In this document: one piece after another, positions 1 through 8,228 of the stretch
Layout: the number at the start of each line of letters is the position of its first letter
How positions within the stretch are numbered: position 1 is the first letter of the stretch
NCBI RefSeq assembly: GCF_011388195.1
Contig: NZ_CP049990.1
Span: 1,550,001-1,614,000, forward strand
Direction of reading: 5' to 3'
Length of the DNA: 64,000 nt
Source: Pusillimonas sp. DMV24BSW_D
Lineage (GTDB): Bacteria > Pseudomonadota > Gammaproteobacteria > Burkholderiales > Burkholderiaceae_B
Made by a program: the position numbers and the translations under genes
The notes under the pieces: generated by a model
What the model was told of the DNA's origin: nothing
Seen by the model: the letters and a program-made list of their open reading frames with translations, nothing else
Database searches by the model: none

Positions 1-1
1 G

Positions 2-451
2 GCATTAAGGCTGGCACGGTTCAATACCAATATTGCGGTGGTCGACAAGCGTTTCTTCCAGGGGTTGCCTAGTCCGGCCGCTGCCGCTTTGGTGGCGGGT
101 TTTATGTGGCTCGCCGTTGACAACAAGTTTCACTTGCAAGATGGCGCAATTGCCTGGATAGCTTTCGCGGTAACGGTCTATGCAGGTGTGGCCATGGTCA
201 CCAACTTGCCTTTCTACAGCGGCAAGAGTTTTGCGCTGGGTCGCAGTGTTCCGTTTTGGGTCATTTTGGTATTGGTAGCCGCGTTTGTGTTTGTCTCCAG
301 CGATCCTCCGGTTGTCTTGTTCGGTTTATTTGTGGTGTATGGTTTGTCGGGTTGGGGCGTTTTGTTGTGGCGTTTGCGCAAGGCAAAGCAATTAAGCTTC
401 AGGCGCGCTAACGAGGATCAGCCACCTGGCAACGACGCCGAAAATCGTTAG
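2..451 (+). CDS. pssA: CDP-diacylglycerol-serine O-phosphatidyltransferase, C-terminal part (5' end outside window)
   Basis: The reading frame is open from base 2, so this is the end of a gene that begins upstream. The first residues (ALRLARFNTNI, then VDKRFFQGLPSPAAA) match the conserved loop of phosphatidylserine synthases of the CDP-alcohol phosphatidyltransferase family, which condense CDP-diacylglycerol with serine in the inner membrane. The rest is four or five hydrophobic segments and a short polar, basic tail. The catalytic CDP-alcohol motif lies upstream and is not visible. Its stop overlaps by four bases the stop of the convergent lipoprotein gene. The family call rests on the conserved loop and membrane layout. 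Confidence 0.85.
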   Translation, partial: ALRLARFNTNIAVVDKRFFQGLPSPAAAALVAGFMWLAVDNKFHLQDGAIAWIAFAVTVYAGVAMVTNLPFYSGKSFALGRSVPFWVILVLVAAFVFVSSDPPVVLFGLFVVYGLSGWGVLLWRLRKAKQLSFRRANEDQPPGNDAENR

Positions 452-960
452 AACATGCCGAACCGGTTGCGTTCGTACATAGGGTCGGGCCCGGGGTGAA
501 AACGGGTTACCTGGTTGCCGTCTCGCCCTAAATAAACATGCATAAGCGAGTTCCATACGCCGTCCTGCTGGTAACGGTAGCTCCATACAATTTGGCGCAC
601 AGACGGCAGACCAACCGCTGACTTTTCGGCCGGTGGCCCGAATTCACAAAGCAGTTTTTCCGGTGTCCATACGCCCTCGCGCAACATACTGAAATGCGCG
701 TCGGTTAAAACAGGTTTTACCCCTTCAGTTCGCCCCTCTTTATCGGTATTGGTGGCCCAGGCCTGCTGACCAAAAGGCTGCAGGCTCCAGATTAACCGTG
801 TACCGCCGTTTTCAAGCGGACATTGATAGGTTGGGGTGCCGAACCGGCCGATCATTTGTTGGGCCGGTGTTCCAGGGGGAACGGAAGTGATGCTGGCGCA
901 TCCGGTTATTAACGCAAGCACGCCTGAAATTAAAACCGATTTGAATAGAATGGTTTTCAT
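448..960 (-). CDS. Putative outer-membrane lipoprotein with two BamE-like half repeats
   Basis: The 170-residue product starts with a lipoprotein signal peptide; the lipobox is LITGC with Cys21 as the lipidated residue. The mature part holds two similar segments, each with a helix-like stretch, an FG-x-P turn and an aromatic strand (around RFGTPTYQCP...LIWSLQ and EFGPPAEKS...IVWSYRY). This resembles the small-lipoprotein fold of the SmpA/OmlA (BamE) type, but I cannot confirm membership. The C-terminus is rich in Arg, Phe and Tyr. It is convergent with pssA and divergent from rpsO. The start is the ATG at 960 with a weak AGGTG site upstream. Function unknown. Confidence 0.7.
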   Translation of the reverse strand: MKTILFKSVLISGVLALITGCASITSVPPGTPAQQMIGRFGTPTYQCPLENGGTRLIWSLQPFGQQAWATNTDKEGRTEGVKPVLTDAHFSMLREGVWTPEKLLCEFGPPAEKSAVGLPSVRQIVWSYRYQQDGVWNSLMHVYLGRDGNQVTRFHPGPDPMYERNRFGMF

Positions 961-1007
961 GGAAGTTGCACCTGGCAGTACGTTCCTGCAAATTCTACCG
1001 GATCAGT

Positions 1008-1013
1008 TATAAT
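1008..1013 (+). promoter_or_regulatory. Candidate -10 box of the rpsO promoter
   Basis: A perfect TATAAT lies about 125 bases before rpsO, in the gap between the divergent lipoprotein gene and rpsO. The -35 region is poor (CCTGCA at a 17-base spacing). The implied leader of over 110 bases leaves room for the translational autoregulation by S15 known in other bacteria; no specific pseudoknot was worked out here. Confidence 0.4.
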
Positions 1014-1136
1014 TCCACATCTGTCTTGCCGTATTTGGCCCACTTGGTTTGGGTGGCATAGGCAGTTAGTCGTATTTATCTATCGTTCACGTCAAGGCAC
1101 CTCGGCCTTGTCGCATGTTCAAGAGGAAATCTCATC

Positions 1137-1406
1137 ATGTCTGTAGCAGAAATCAAGAAGTCCGATATTGTTTCGCAGTTCGCGCGCAAGCAGGGCGACA
1201 CCGGTTCTCCGGAAGTTCAGGTGGCATTGCTCACCGCTCGCATCAACGAACTGACCGACCACTTCAAAACGCATAAAAAAGACCACCATTCGCGTCGCGG
1301 TTTATTGCGCATGGTTAGTCGCCGTCGCAAATTGCTCGATTACCTAAAGAGCCGTAATCCCGACGCTTACCGCACGCTTATTGAAAAGCTTGGCTTGCGT
1401 AAGTGA
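1137..1406 (+). CDS. rpsO: 30S ribosomal protein S15
   Basis: This 89-residue product is the usual length for S15, which binds the central domain of 16S rRNA early in small-subunit assembly. Diagnostic features are [17 protein letters not shown] near residues 21-37, the [11 protein letters not shown] block and the [10 protein letters not shown] segment, all parts of the rRNA-binding helices. The start is well supported by AAGAGGA seven bases before the ATG. It is followed by a hairpin and then pnp, the widely conserved rpsO-pnp order; readthrough of that hairpin would couple S15 and PNPase expression. Confidence 0.98.
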   Translation: MSVAEIKKSDIVSQFARKQGDTGSPEVQVALLTARINELTDHFKTHKKDHHSRRGLLRMVSRRRKLLDYLKSRNPDAYRTLIEKLGLRK

Positions 1407-1436
1407 TATCAGGGGCTGGTTCCCCATGATGTACAA

Positions 1437-1478
1437 CCGTGGACACTACGAGACAATCGTGGTGTGCACGGTTTTTTT
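1437..1478 (+). terminator. Rho-independent terminator/attenuator between rpsO and pnp
   Basis: CCGTG-ACAC-ACGA pairs with TCGT-GTGT-CACGG (one G/G mismatch and one G-U pair) around the loop GACAA, followed by seven T residues at 1472-1478. The pnp start is 20 bases beyond, so it probably works as a partial terminator and the hairpin could also serve as an RNase III processing site. Confidence 0.75.
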
Positions 1479-1497
1479 ATTGTAAGGATACTGTGTA

Positions 1498-3654
1498 ATG
1501 TTTAATAAAGTGACCAAGTCGTTCCAGTACGGCCAACACACTGTTGTAATGGAAACCGGCGAGATTGCTCGCCAGGCAACAGGTGCCGTATTGGTATCAG
1601 TTGATGATACCGTGGTGCTGGCAACGGTTGTTGCCGCCAAAAATGCCAAGCCCGGGCAGGATTTTTTCCCGTTAACCGTCGATTACGTCGAAAAGACTTA
1701 TTCGGTTGGTCGTATTCCCGGTGGGTTCTTTAAGCGCGAAGGCCGTCCTTCTGAAAAGGAAACGCTTACATCGCGCCTGATTGACCGCCCATTGCGCCCT
1801 TTGTTTCCGGAAGGTTTTTACAACGAAGTACAGGTCATTATTCATGTGCTGTCGGTGAATCCGGAAGTAGACCCCGACATTCCCGCCATGATTGGCGCTT
1901 CCGCCGCTTTGGCTATTTCGGGCATTCCGTTCAATGGGCCTATCGGCGCAGCGCGAGTGGGTTATGTCGACGGCGATTACGTTTTGAATCCCACCACTTC
2001 GCAGTTGCAGGTGTCGGGTATGAATCTGGTGGTTGCCGGTACGGAAGCGGCCGTACTCATGGTTGAATCCGAAGCGAAAGAGCTGTCGGAAGAGGTCATG
2101 TTGAATGGTGTGATGTTTGGTCACGAACAAATGCAAGCCGCCATCAATGCCATTCATGATTTGGTAAGCGAAGCAGGCAAGCCCGAGTGGGATTGGCAGG
2201 CACCGGCCCGCAACGAGGCTTTGATCACAGCAGTTAAAGCAGTTGCAGAAGAGGGTTTGAAAGAGGCTTATCAAATCCGCGAAAAGCAAGTGCGTACTAC
2301 ACGCCTGCGCGAGGTTTATGCTGAAGTAAAAACCAAACTTGAAGAGCATGCCGCGGCTAAAGAAGCACCTGTGCCCGATTCAGTGGAAGTTGAGAATATT
2401 CTGTTTGATCTGGAGTCGGCCATTGTGCGTGGGCAAATTTTGGCTGGGGAGCCCCGCATCGACGGGCGCGATACACGCACTGTTCGCCCCATCAGTATTC
2501 GTTTGGGTGTTTTGCCTCGTACTCACGGCAGTGCCTTGTTTACCCGCGGTGAAACCCAGGCGTTGGTGATCTCCACACTTGGTACCAAACAAGACGAACA
2601 GATTATTGATTCGGTAATGGGTGAAAGTCGCGATCGCTTCATGTTGCATTACAACTTTCCACCGTTCTCAACAGGTGAAACCGGCCGTTTCGGCTCGCCC
2701 AAACGTCGGGAAATTGGTCATGGCCGTTTGGCCAAGCGTGCCCTAATTGCTGCGTTGCCGGCCCCGGAAGATTTCCAGTACACCATCCGTATTGTGTCGG
2801 AAATTACCGAGTCTAATGGCTCGTCCTCTATGGCGTCCGTATGCGGTGGTTCGTTAGCCATGATGGATGCCGGTGTGCCGGTTAAAGATCACGTTGCCGG
2901 CGTGGCGATGGGTCTTATCAAAGACGGTGGCAAGTTTGCAGTGCTTACCGATATTCTGGGTGATGAAGATCACCTGGGCGATATGGATTTCAAGGTGGCC
3001 GGCACACAAACCGGTGTTACCGCACTGCAAATGGACATCAAGATTCAGGGTATTACCCGCGAAATCATGCAGGTTGCTTTGGCGCAGGCCAATGAAGGGC
3101 GTATGCATATTCTGGGTAAAATGAAAGAAGCCATTGAAGGGTCGCGTACCGAACTTTCCGAGTTTGCCCCGCGCATGCTTACGGTGAAAATCAACCCTGA
3201 AAAAATCCGCGACGTAATCGGTAAAGGTGGCGCCACCATTCGTGCGCTGACTGAAGAGACAGGTACTAATATCGACATCGGCGACGATGGCACTATTACC
3301 ATTTCCAGCGCCGACCTCGACAAAGCCCGTGAAGCCGAGCGTCGTATCAAAGAGCTTACGGCCGACGTTGAAGTAGGGCAAGACTATGAAGGCCCGGTTC
3401 TGCGTTTGCTCGACTTCGGCGCCATTGTGCAGGTTTTGCCAGGCCGTGACGGTTTGCTTCATATTTCCGAAATTGCCAATTACCGTATCAACAATATCAA
3501 TGATGTGTTGAAAGTAGGTCAGGTAGTGAAAATCAAAGTGATTGAAGCCGATGACAAAGGTCGTTTGCGTTTGTCCATGAAGGCGATCGGTGGTATCGAG
3601 GCACAAGGAGGTCCAACCGAGCCGGTTCCGCCCGCTGCCCCAGCCGCAGAATAA
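1498..3654 (+). CDS. pnp: Polyribonucleotide nucleotidyltransferase (PNPase)
   Basis: The 718-residue protein has the complete PNPase layout: first RNase PH domain (about 15-145), alpha-helical linker, second RNase PH domain (about 325-460; [20 protein letters not shown] and [16 protein letters not shown] are catalytic-core signatures), KH domain (about 555-615, with IGKGGATIR) and S1 domain (about 620-690). It degrades RNA 3' to 5' by phosphorolysis as a trimer, normally with RNase E in the degradosome. The start ATG has AAGGA at proper spacing. The short Pro/Ala-rich tail is typical of betaproteobacterial versions. A strong bidirectional terminator follows. Confidence 0.98.
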   Translation: MFNKVTKSFQYGQHTVVMETGEIARQATGAVLVSVDDTVVLATVVAAKNAKPGQDFFPLTVDYVEKTYSVGRIPGGFFKREGRPSEKETLTSRLIDRPLRPLFPEGFYNEVQVIIHVLSVNPEVDPDIPAMIGASAALAISGIPFNGPIGAARVGYVDGDYVLNPTTSQLQVSGMNLVVAGTEAAVLMVESEAKELSEEVMLNGVMFGHEQMQAAINAIHDLVSEAGKPEWDWQAPARNEALITAVKAVAEEGLKEAYQIREKQVRTTRLREVYAEVKTKLEEHAAAKEAPVPDSVEVENILFDLESAIVRGQILAGEPRIDGRDTRTVRPISIRLGVLPRTHGSALFTRGETQALVISTLGTKQDEQIIDSVMGESRDRFMLHYNFPPFSTGETGRFGSPKRREIGHGRLAKRALIAALPAPEDFQYTIRIVSEITESNGSSSMASVCGGSLAMMDAGVPVKDHVAGVAMGLIKDGGKFAVLTDILGDEDHLGDMDFKVAGTQTGVTALQMDIKIQGITREIMQVALAQANEGRMHILGKMKEAIEGSRTELSEFAPRMLTVKINPEKIRDVIGKGGATIRALTEETGTNIDIGDDGTITISSADLDKAREAERRIKELTADVEVGQDYEGPVLRLLDFGAIVQVLPGRDGLLHISEIANYRINNINDVLKVGQVVKIKVIEADDKGRLRLSMKAIGGIEAQGGPTEPVPPAAPAAE

Positions 3655-3671
3655 CCTTCTGCGTTAGTTTG

Positions 3672-3708
3672 AAAAAATTATGCCGGGTACGTCCCGGCAT
3701 AATTTTTT
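3672..3708. terminator. Bidirectional rho-independent terminator after pnp
   Basis: A perfect 16-bp inverted repeat (TTATGCCGGG at 3678-3687, loop TACGT, CCCGGCATAA at 3693-3702) is flanked by six A and six T residues, so it has a U-tract on either strand. It ends pnp transcription; on the minus strand it lies about 70 bases after the exonuclease gene. Confidence 0.9.
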
Positions 3709-3777
3709 GTTTCATCGATATCGAGAAACAGACATACGCTGTGCCTGCCGGTGGATGAGGTACAAATCAGGTTCTGC

Positions 3778-5703
3778 TCAACCATTCAGATCTTGCAGTA
3801 AGCGTCGGTGGGTTCGTACCTCTTTCAGCACATCGCCAAACGTATTTAGATTGCGTGCCTTCAACGCAGGGATAATCTTAAGTATGGCGTCCGCTGTTGC
3901 GGTGGCGTCGCCAATAGCCGTATGGCGGGCTTCTTCGGAAATCGTGATGCTCAGTCGATGCGCCAGGGCGTCAAGGCTATGGCTTTCTCTTTCGCCAAAC
4001 AACACGGCCGATAACAGCACAGTATCAAGTATAGGATTGGAAAAGCGACAGCCGGTTTGGGCTTCATATTTTTTCAGGAAGCCCATATCGAATGGCGCAT
4101 TGTGTGCCACCAAAACCGCGTTTCGGGAAAATTTGTGAAAGCGCTGGACGGCGGTGGAGATATCCGGTGCATTGGCAACCATGGCGTCGGTAATTCCGTG
4201 CACCTTTGTGCTTGCGGCAGGGATGGTGCGCCCGGGGTTTACCAGCGTATCAAATACTTCATTTTGTATGCGACGACCGTTCACAATACGTACAGCTGCA
4301 ATTTGCACGATATCGTCTTGTTCGGCATTTAGGCCGGTTGTTTCCGTATCGAATACAACATAGGTCAGTTCGTCTAATTGCGTGGCCGAGACTTCCGCAT
4401 TACCGGCTTTTGATAGCAAACCGAAGTCGTATACAACCGTTCGTGGTATGGAAGGTGGGCGGCGCTGAGCCAACCGTGCTTCACGCAGAAACAAATTTAC
4501 CTGCGGCCTGGCGGCATGTGAGTTGGCCAGCCAATAGGCGCCGTGGATTGAAAGAATGCCTTTCACGGTCATATTTGCCAGGCCAACATCGACAGGCTGA
4601 CCGGACAACGTATCCAGATCGTGTTGCTCCAGCGGCTTCCCCTGCCATTCGACTTGAAGCTTCGCGCCGGCTTCTTCGGGCGTGATAACCAGCTTGATTT
4701 GTTCTGCGGGGGACGGCAGGCGCTGTACCAGTAACGAGAGCACAGCAATGATTTGAAAACCATCGCAGCGTAATATGAGTTCGGTGCTGTCGATAGCAAT
4801 CAGCAGACCTTTGCTGCGCAAGGTTGCTTGCAACGTAGCTGCGAGGTCGCTGGAGCGGATCATGGATAATGGCCAATCACCGGGGCGATCGGTGTTGGCC
4901 CGAATGCTGTGTGTGGCAAGATCCCCTGTTACATCTCTGATTGTCAGTATGTAACCGGGCAGGCGCTGCCGCCCATCTGTTTCGGAGCCGGGTGTTTCGT
5001 CGAGAAGGCGCATACGTGCAGCTAAAACGCGTCCTTCCTCGACGGTAGCGCAAAGAATATCCGATGCAGCCTCCGGATCTTGCGTGCGTAGCAATCGCTC
5101 GTATGCGTGTTCTATTGACGAGGTATAGAGATAATCGGAAACCGGTCGATTCAAACCCGGTGAGATCCCAGTTTCAAGGCCGCCCAACAAGCTCATGACG
5201 TGACCGTTGTAAAACACAAGTTGATGCTCTGCGGAACAGATCATCACACCGACAGGAACGTCGCCTAACAGTCTTTCCAACCTCGTCTTTTCAAGCGCCA
5301 GTTGTTCAGTTTCCCGCTCAACCGTCCGCTGCAGAATGGTGCGTGTGTCCAGGTAAGCGTGGGCAAGCTCAGTGGCCGCAGTTTCAAGGTCGCCCAAGTA
5401 GGGGTTAGGAGCAGCGTGGGGAAACTGGGTGATTTGGCTGTGTGTGCCGGCACGTATCAAACCAGTTAAACGCTGTGCACGTCGGGCGATATTTTCGTCG
5501 ATTAGTAACCAGACCCAGGTAATCAGACCGCTAATAACAAAACCGGCAATGACGCCACCGATGACAACGGCTTCCAGAATGTCAGGATCATTTGCCCGAT
5601 GGTAGCCATAAATTAACCCGCCGGCCAGGGCTGCAAGGCAGCCTGTCGCCAGACCCGCAAATAACAGGGCCAGGCGGCGTCGGGGGCGGTGCGAAGTTGC
5701 CAT
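3778..5703 (-). CDS. Membrane-anchored sensor-like protein with C-terminal DEDDh 3'-5' exonuclease (DnaQ-like) domain
   Basis: A 641-residue protein. Residues about 11-35 and 45-70 are two membrane helices. A PAS-like segment follows near 150-260 (VPVGVMICSAEHQLVFYNG). A region near 300-420 resembles a decayed histidine-kinase ATPase domain (GLANMTVKGILSIHGA) with no visible H-box. Residues about 448-615 are a complete DEDDh exonuclease: FDTETTG, HNAPFDMGFL, and HTAIGDATATA supplying the last His and Asp. I chose the ATG at 5703, 15 bases after the upstream stop; the longer reading frame would start at a GTG overlapping that gene by 70 bases. It is last in a minus-strand run with a symporter, DUF4212 and DUF294 genes, a grouping also known from pseudomonads. 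The exonuclease assignment is firm; substrate and role are unknown. Confidence 0.85.
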   Translation of the reverse strand: MATSHRPRRRLALLFAGLATGCLAALAGGLIYGYHRANDPDILEAVVIGGVIAGFVISGLITWVWLLIDENIARRAQRLTGLIRAGTHSQITQFPHAAPNPYLGDLETAATELAHAYLDTRTILQRTVERETEQLALEKTRLERLLGDVPVGVMICSAEHQLVFYNGHVMSLLGGLETGISPGLNRPVSDYLYTSSIEHAYERLLRTQDPEAASDILCATVEEGRVLAARMRLLDETPGSETDGRQRLPGYILTIRDVTGDLATHSIRANTDRPGDWPLSMIRSSDLAATLQATLRSKGLLIAIDSTELILRCDGFQIIAVLSLLVQRLPSPAEQIKLVITPEEAGAKLQVEWQGKPLEQHDLDTLSGQPVDVGLANMTVKGILSIHGAYWLANSHAARPQVNLFLREARLAQRRPPSIPRTVVYDFGLLSKAGNAEVSATQLDELTYVVFDTETTGLNAEQDDIVQIAAVRIVNGRRIQNEVFDTLVNPGRTIPAASTKVHGITDAMVANAPDISTAVQRFHKFSRNAVLVAHNAPFDMGFLKKYEAQTGCRFSNPILDTVLLSAVLFGERESHSLDALAHRLSITISEEARHTAIGDATATADAILKIIPALKARNLNTFGDVLKEVRTHRRLLQDLNG

Positions 5704-5717
5704 ATGACGTTGCTGGG

Positions 5718-6260
5718 TTAAGTGGGCCGGGCTTTGTGTTCGCACGCTATTTCCAGCAATGCGGTATCGTTCTGGGCCGGCTGCCACTGCGTTCCGGTAA
5801 GTGTCGCATCGGCAGACAAACGGGCGGTGGCACTTAAATCGGCACGTAGCTTTTTATTGCAGTCGAAAGCAACGACGGCGGTGCGTGTTGCTTGCCATCT
5901 TTCAACCAGAAATACCTGAATTCGAACCAATTCCGGGCGCATTTCCGACCGGCTGATGCCGGCAGTATCGACAGCCACAAAACGTGAAACGACAGGGGCA
6001 AGATAGGTCCAGGGCGCCCACGGCATCGCGCGTTCGCCCGTCCCTACGACAACAACGTGATCGGGTAGTGCGGATTGCATGCGGTTAAACCAGGTGTACT
6101 CATTCCAAACGGAATAGGTGATGACTGAAGCACCGATTGCGAAAGGCATGATCCAGCGCGGTAACTGGCGCCCCCTTCGCCGCATGAGTCGCCCGAGAAT
6201 AAAAACAAGACAGGCGGCCAGTACGCCAATGGCCAGCATCGCGATGTAATCACCCAGCAT
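5718..6260 (-). CDS. Hypothetical membrane protein
   Basis: A 180-residue protein with two predicted membrane helices (about 5-25 and 38-55) separated by a basic loop (RLMRRRGRQLPR), then a mostly beta-like soluble region with VVVVGTGERAMPW and an AFDCNKKLRAD segment. It matches no family I can name. It lies between the DUF294 gene and the exonuclease gene on the same strand with short gaps, so co-transcription and a role in the same cassette are likely. The domain after the helices probably faces the periplasm. Function unknown. Confidence 0.6.
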   Translation of the reverse strand: MLGDYIAMLAIGVLAACLVFILGRLMRRRGRQLPRWIMPFAIGASVITYSVWNEYTWFNRMQSALPDHVVVVGTGERAMPWAPWTYLAPVVSRFVAVDTAGISRSEMRPELVRIQVFLVERWQATRTAVVAFDCNKKLRADLSATARLSADATLTGTQWQPAQNDTALLEIACEHKARPT

Positions 6261-6300
6261 GAAAAAGAAGTCTCCTGTGAATATTTTGCCCGTATTGGTT

Positions 6301-8139
6301 TTATACCGGCATTCTGCGGCCTTGGCTAATAGCAGCCTGCATCGTTCTTACAACGACAAAAGCATCGCGCAAATGATGACGTTGAAAATCAGGTAATTCA
6401 GAAAGTGATAGGTAGTTATCGGGTTTTTGTCCTGCCTGGATGAGGCGCATTTGGTTTTCTAGTCGCAGCGTTGCAATTAAATCGTAGGCTGCAATCAGTT
6501 CCCTCGCCCCGGCGCTTGAAATCATGCCGACTTGTTCGGCGGCTTGGAGGCGCGCACGTGTGTTGATTTCCCTAAGTTGGCTTTGCAGTGCGTAAACCCG
6601 AGCCAGATCAGTTACTGGAATGACGCCGTTATGTTTCAAGTCGACCTGGTTGCCGCCGCGTGTTGTTCGAACCGTTGAGAAGCCGCGCAGCAACCCCAAA
6701 GGCGGAGTATGTTTCAGGCTGTTGGCGACCATATGGGCCATAAAAATGGATTTTTTTGAAGCGGCTTCAAGCGTTTCGGCCTGCAGGTTTTGAAACAGGT
6801 CGGTCTTGCCTGCAATAGGGCGCAGATCGAACATAACCGAGGCCAGCATATGTGATTCAGGCGCATGGCGTTTCATTCAAGTATCAAAGTAGTTTCGCCA
6901 AGTGGATACCGGTTGTCGCCATCTCGAGTTGCTTGCCATCATGTCGCCCGGGCAGTAAACATAGCCGCACGCATTCAAGCCGTCGCACACAAAGCGGGCA
7001 AGTTGTTCAAAGTACGGCATGTCGTCGGGCGTGACGCGGTCGTCCAGAAACAGGCAATTATCCTGGTCGGAAACACCGGTTTGTTCCTGCCGCCCCTGAC
7101 TGCCACAGGCGAGCCATAGGTAAGGTACAGGGGGGGCGCCCAAGTGCTCCTCAGCCATCGCGAGTAAGCGGCGGGTAATGGCATCGGTAATATCGGTGAT
7201 ATGGCGAGTGACGATTTCGTGGCGCTGCTGGCCGGCCACCATTTGTACCAGCAAACGGGGTAGCGTCGAGGTGATGCCCACCATTTTCTCAATACTGCTT
7301 GCCTGGCTGATATCGTGAATGAGCAAGGCGCTACTGACGGCCTGGAAACGGGTTAGGTCGGTTTGCGTGATAATGCCCGAGAACTGATCCCGATCAATCA
7401 CGGCAAGATGGCCGATGTTGTGCTCCATCATAGTGCGCAACACATCCGAGCCCAGTGCATTCGGTGATAGCGTGGGGGGGTTGGGTGTCATGACCTCGCG
7501 TACGGGAACCGAGGCATCCAGTGCCTGAGCGAGTACACGAAAGGTTAAGTCGCGAACCGTAATCATCCCCACCAGTTTCTGTGTGTCTGCCGTGACAACC
7601 GCCAGGCATGAGATATTCTGATCACGCATGGTTTGTGCAGCGCCGGCCGCGGTGGTTTCGGGTGTGCACGAGATGGCTTTGCGCGTGATTAAGTCTCTGA
7701 CCCTCAGGGAGTTGAGGTCGCCGGGTTGGTGTCGTGCCCGTTCGCCGTAATAGAAGTAATGCGCTACGGCTGGAAACTGTTTGATAAGTTGATGCAGTGT
7801 CGCAGCGGGTATCAGTAATGTTACAGCGTCTGTTTTGGCACGGGCGGTGGTAGACGCCTTGCCGTCACGTAGTAGGCCGCGCTCGCCGAAGCTTTGCCTT
7901 TTTGCCAATTGAGACACGCGCTTTCCATCGCGATCACTGATGTCAATGGTGCCCGAAACAATAATATGAAGGCCTTCAAGTGGCGCGTCGATTTTGTAAA
8001 CAAACTCACCACTTGAGTAATGACGGGTCGAAACTGTTTCGGCCAGGGCGCTCAGTTGACTGGCGGGCAAACCATTATAGGGGGCCACAGTTTCAAGAAA
8101 TTCAACAGCTTCGGAACGCGACAAGACGGTTTGTACCAT
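6301..8139 (-). pseudogene. cNMP-binding / CBS / DUF294 nucleotidyltransferase-like protein, interrupted by an in-frame TGA
   Basis: Two adjacent reading frames in the same phase, 8139-6877 (420 residues) and 6876-6301 (191 residues), together form one 612-codon protein of this family. Domains in order: cyclic-nucleotide-binding-like (about 15-130), a CBS pair (about 150-275), a DUF294 nucleotidyltransferase-like domain (CGSQGRQEQTGVSDQDN near 345-365) and the DUF294 C-terminal helical domain (FDLRPIAGKTDLFQNL, NSLKHTPPLGLLRGF). The break is a TGA at 6879-6877 between YFDT and MKRHAPESH, where homologues carry a Trp; one G-to-A change of TGG explains it. An ATG follows at once but I see no ribosome binding site for it. 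Either a recent nonsense mutation or a sequencing error. It lies in a symporter operon; this family is thought to regulate transport or signalling, unproven here. Confidence 0.75.
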
Positions 8140-8157
8140 GGGCGGTTTGAAGAAAAT

Positions 8158-8180
8158 GGGTACGCCGCAATGGCGTACCC
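8158..8180 (-). terminator. Intercistronic hairpin between symporter and DUF294 genes
   Basis: A perfect 9-bp stem (GGGTACGCC / GGCGTACCC) with a 5-base loop, followed on the minus strand by ATTTTCTTC. The T-run is imperfect, so it is more likely an attenuator or mRNA-stabilising 3' hairpin for the symporter message than a full stop. Confidence 0.55.
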
Positions 8181-8228
8181 TTCATGTGAAAAAGTCCGGG
8201 CAGGGAACCCCGCCCGATTTGTCTCAGG

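Noticed and set aside
1672-3606. Long minus-strand frames opposite pnp
   Set aside because: Shadows of pnp in the antisense phase; no family pattern.
6301-8139. TGA read as Trp by a variant genetic code
   Set aside because: All other genes in the window use TGA as a normal stop (for example the histidine kinase, nuoL and lipoprotein neighbours), so a code change is not supported.
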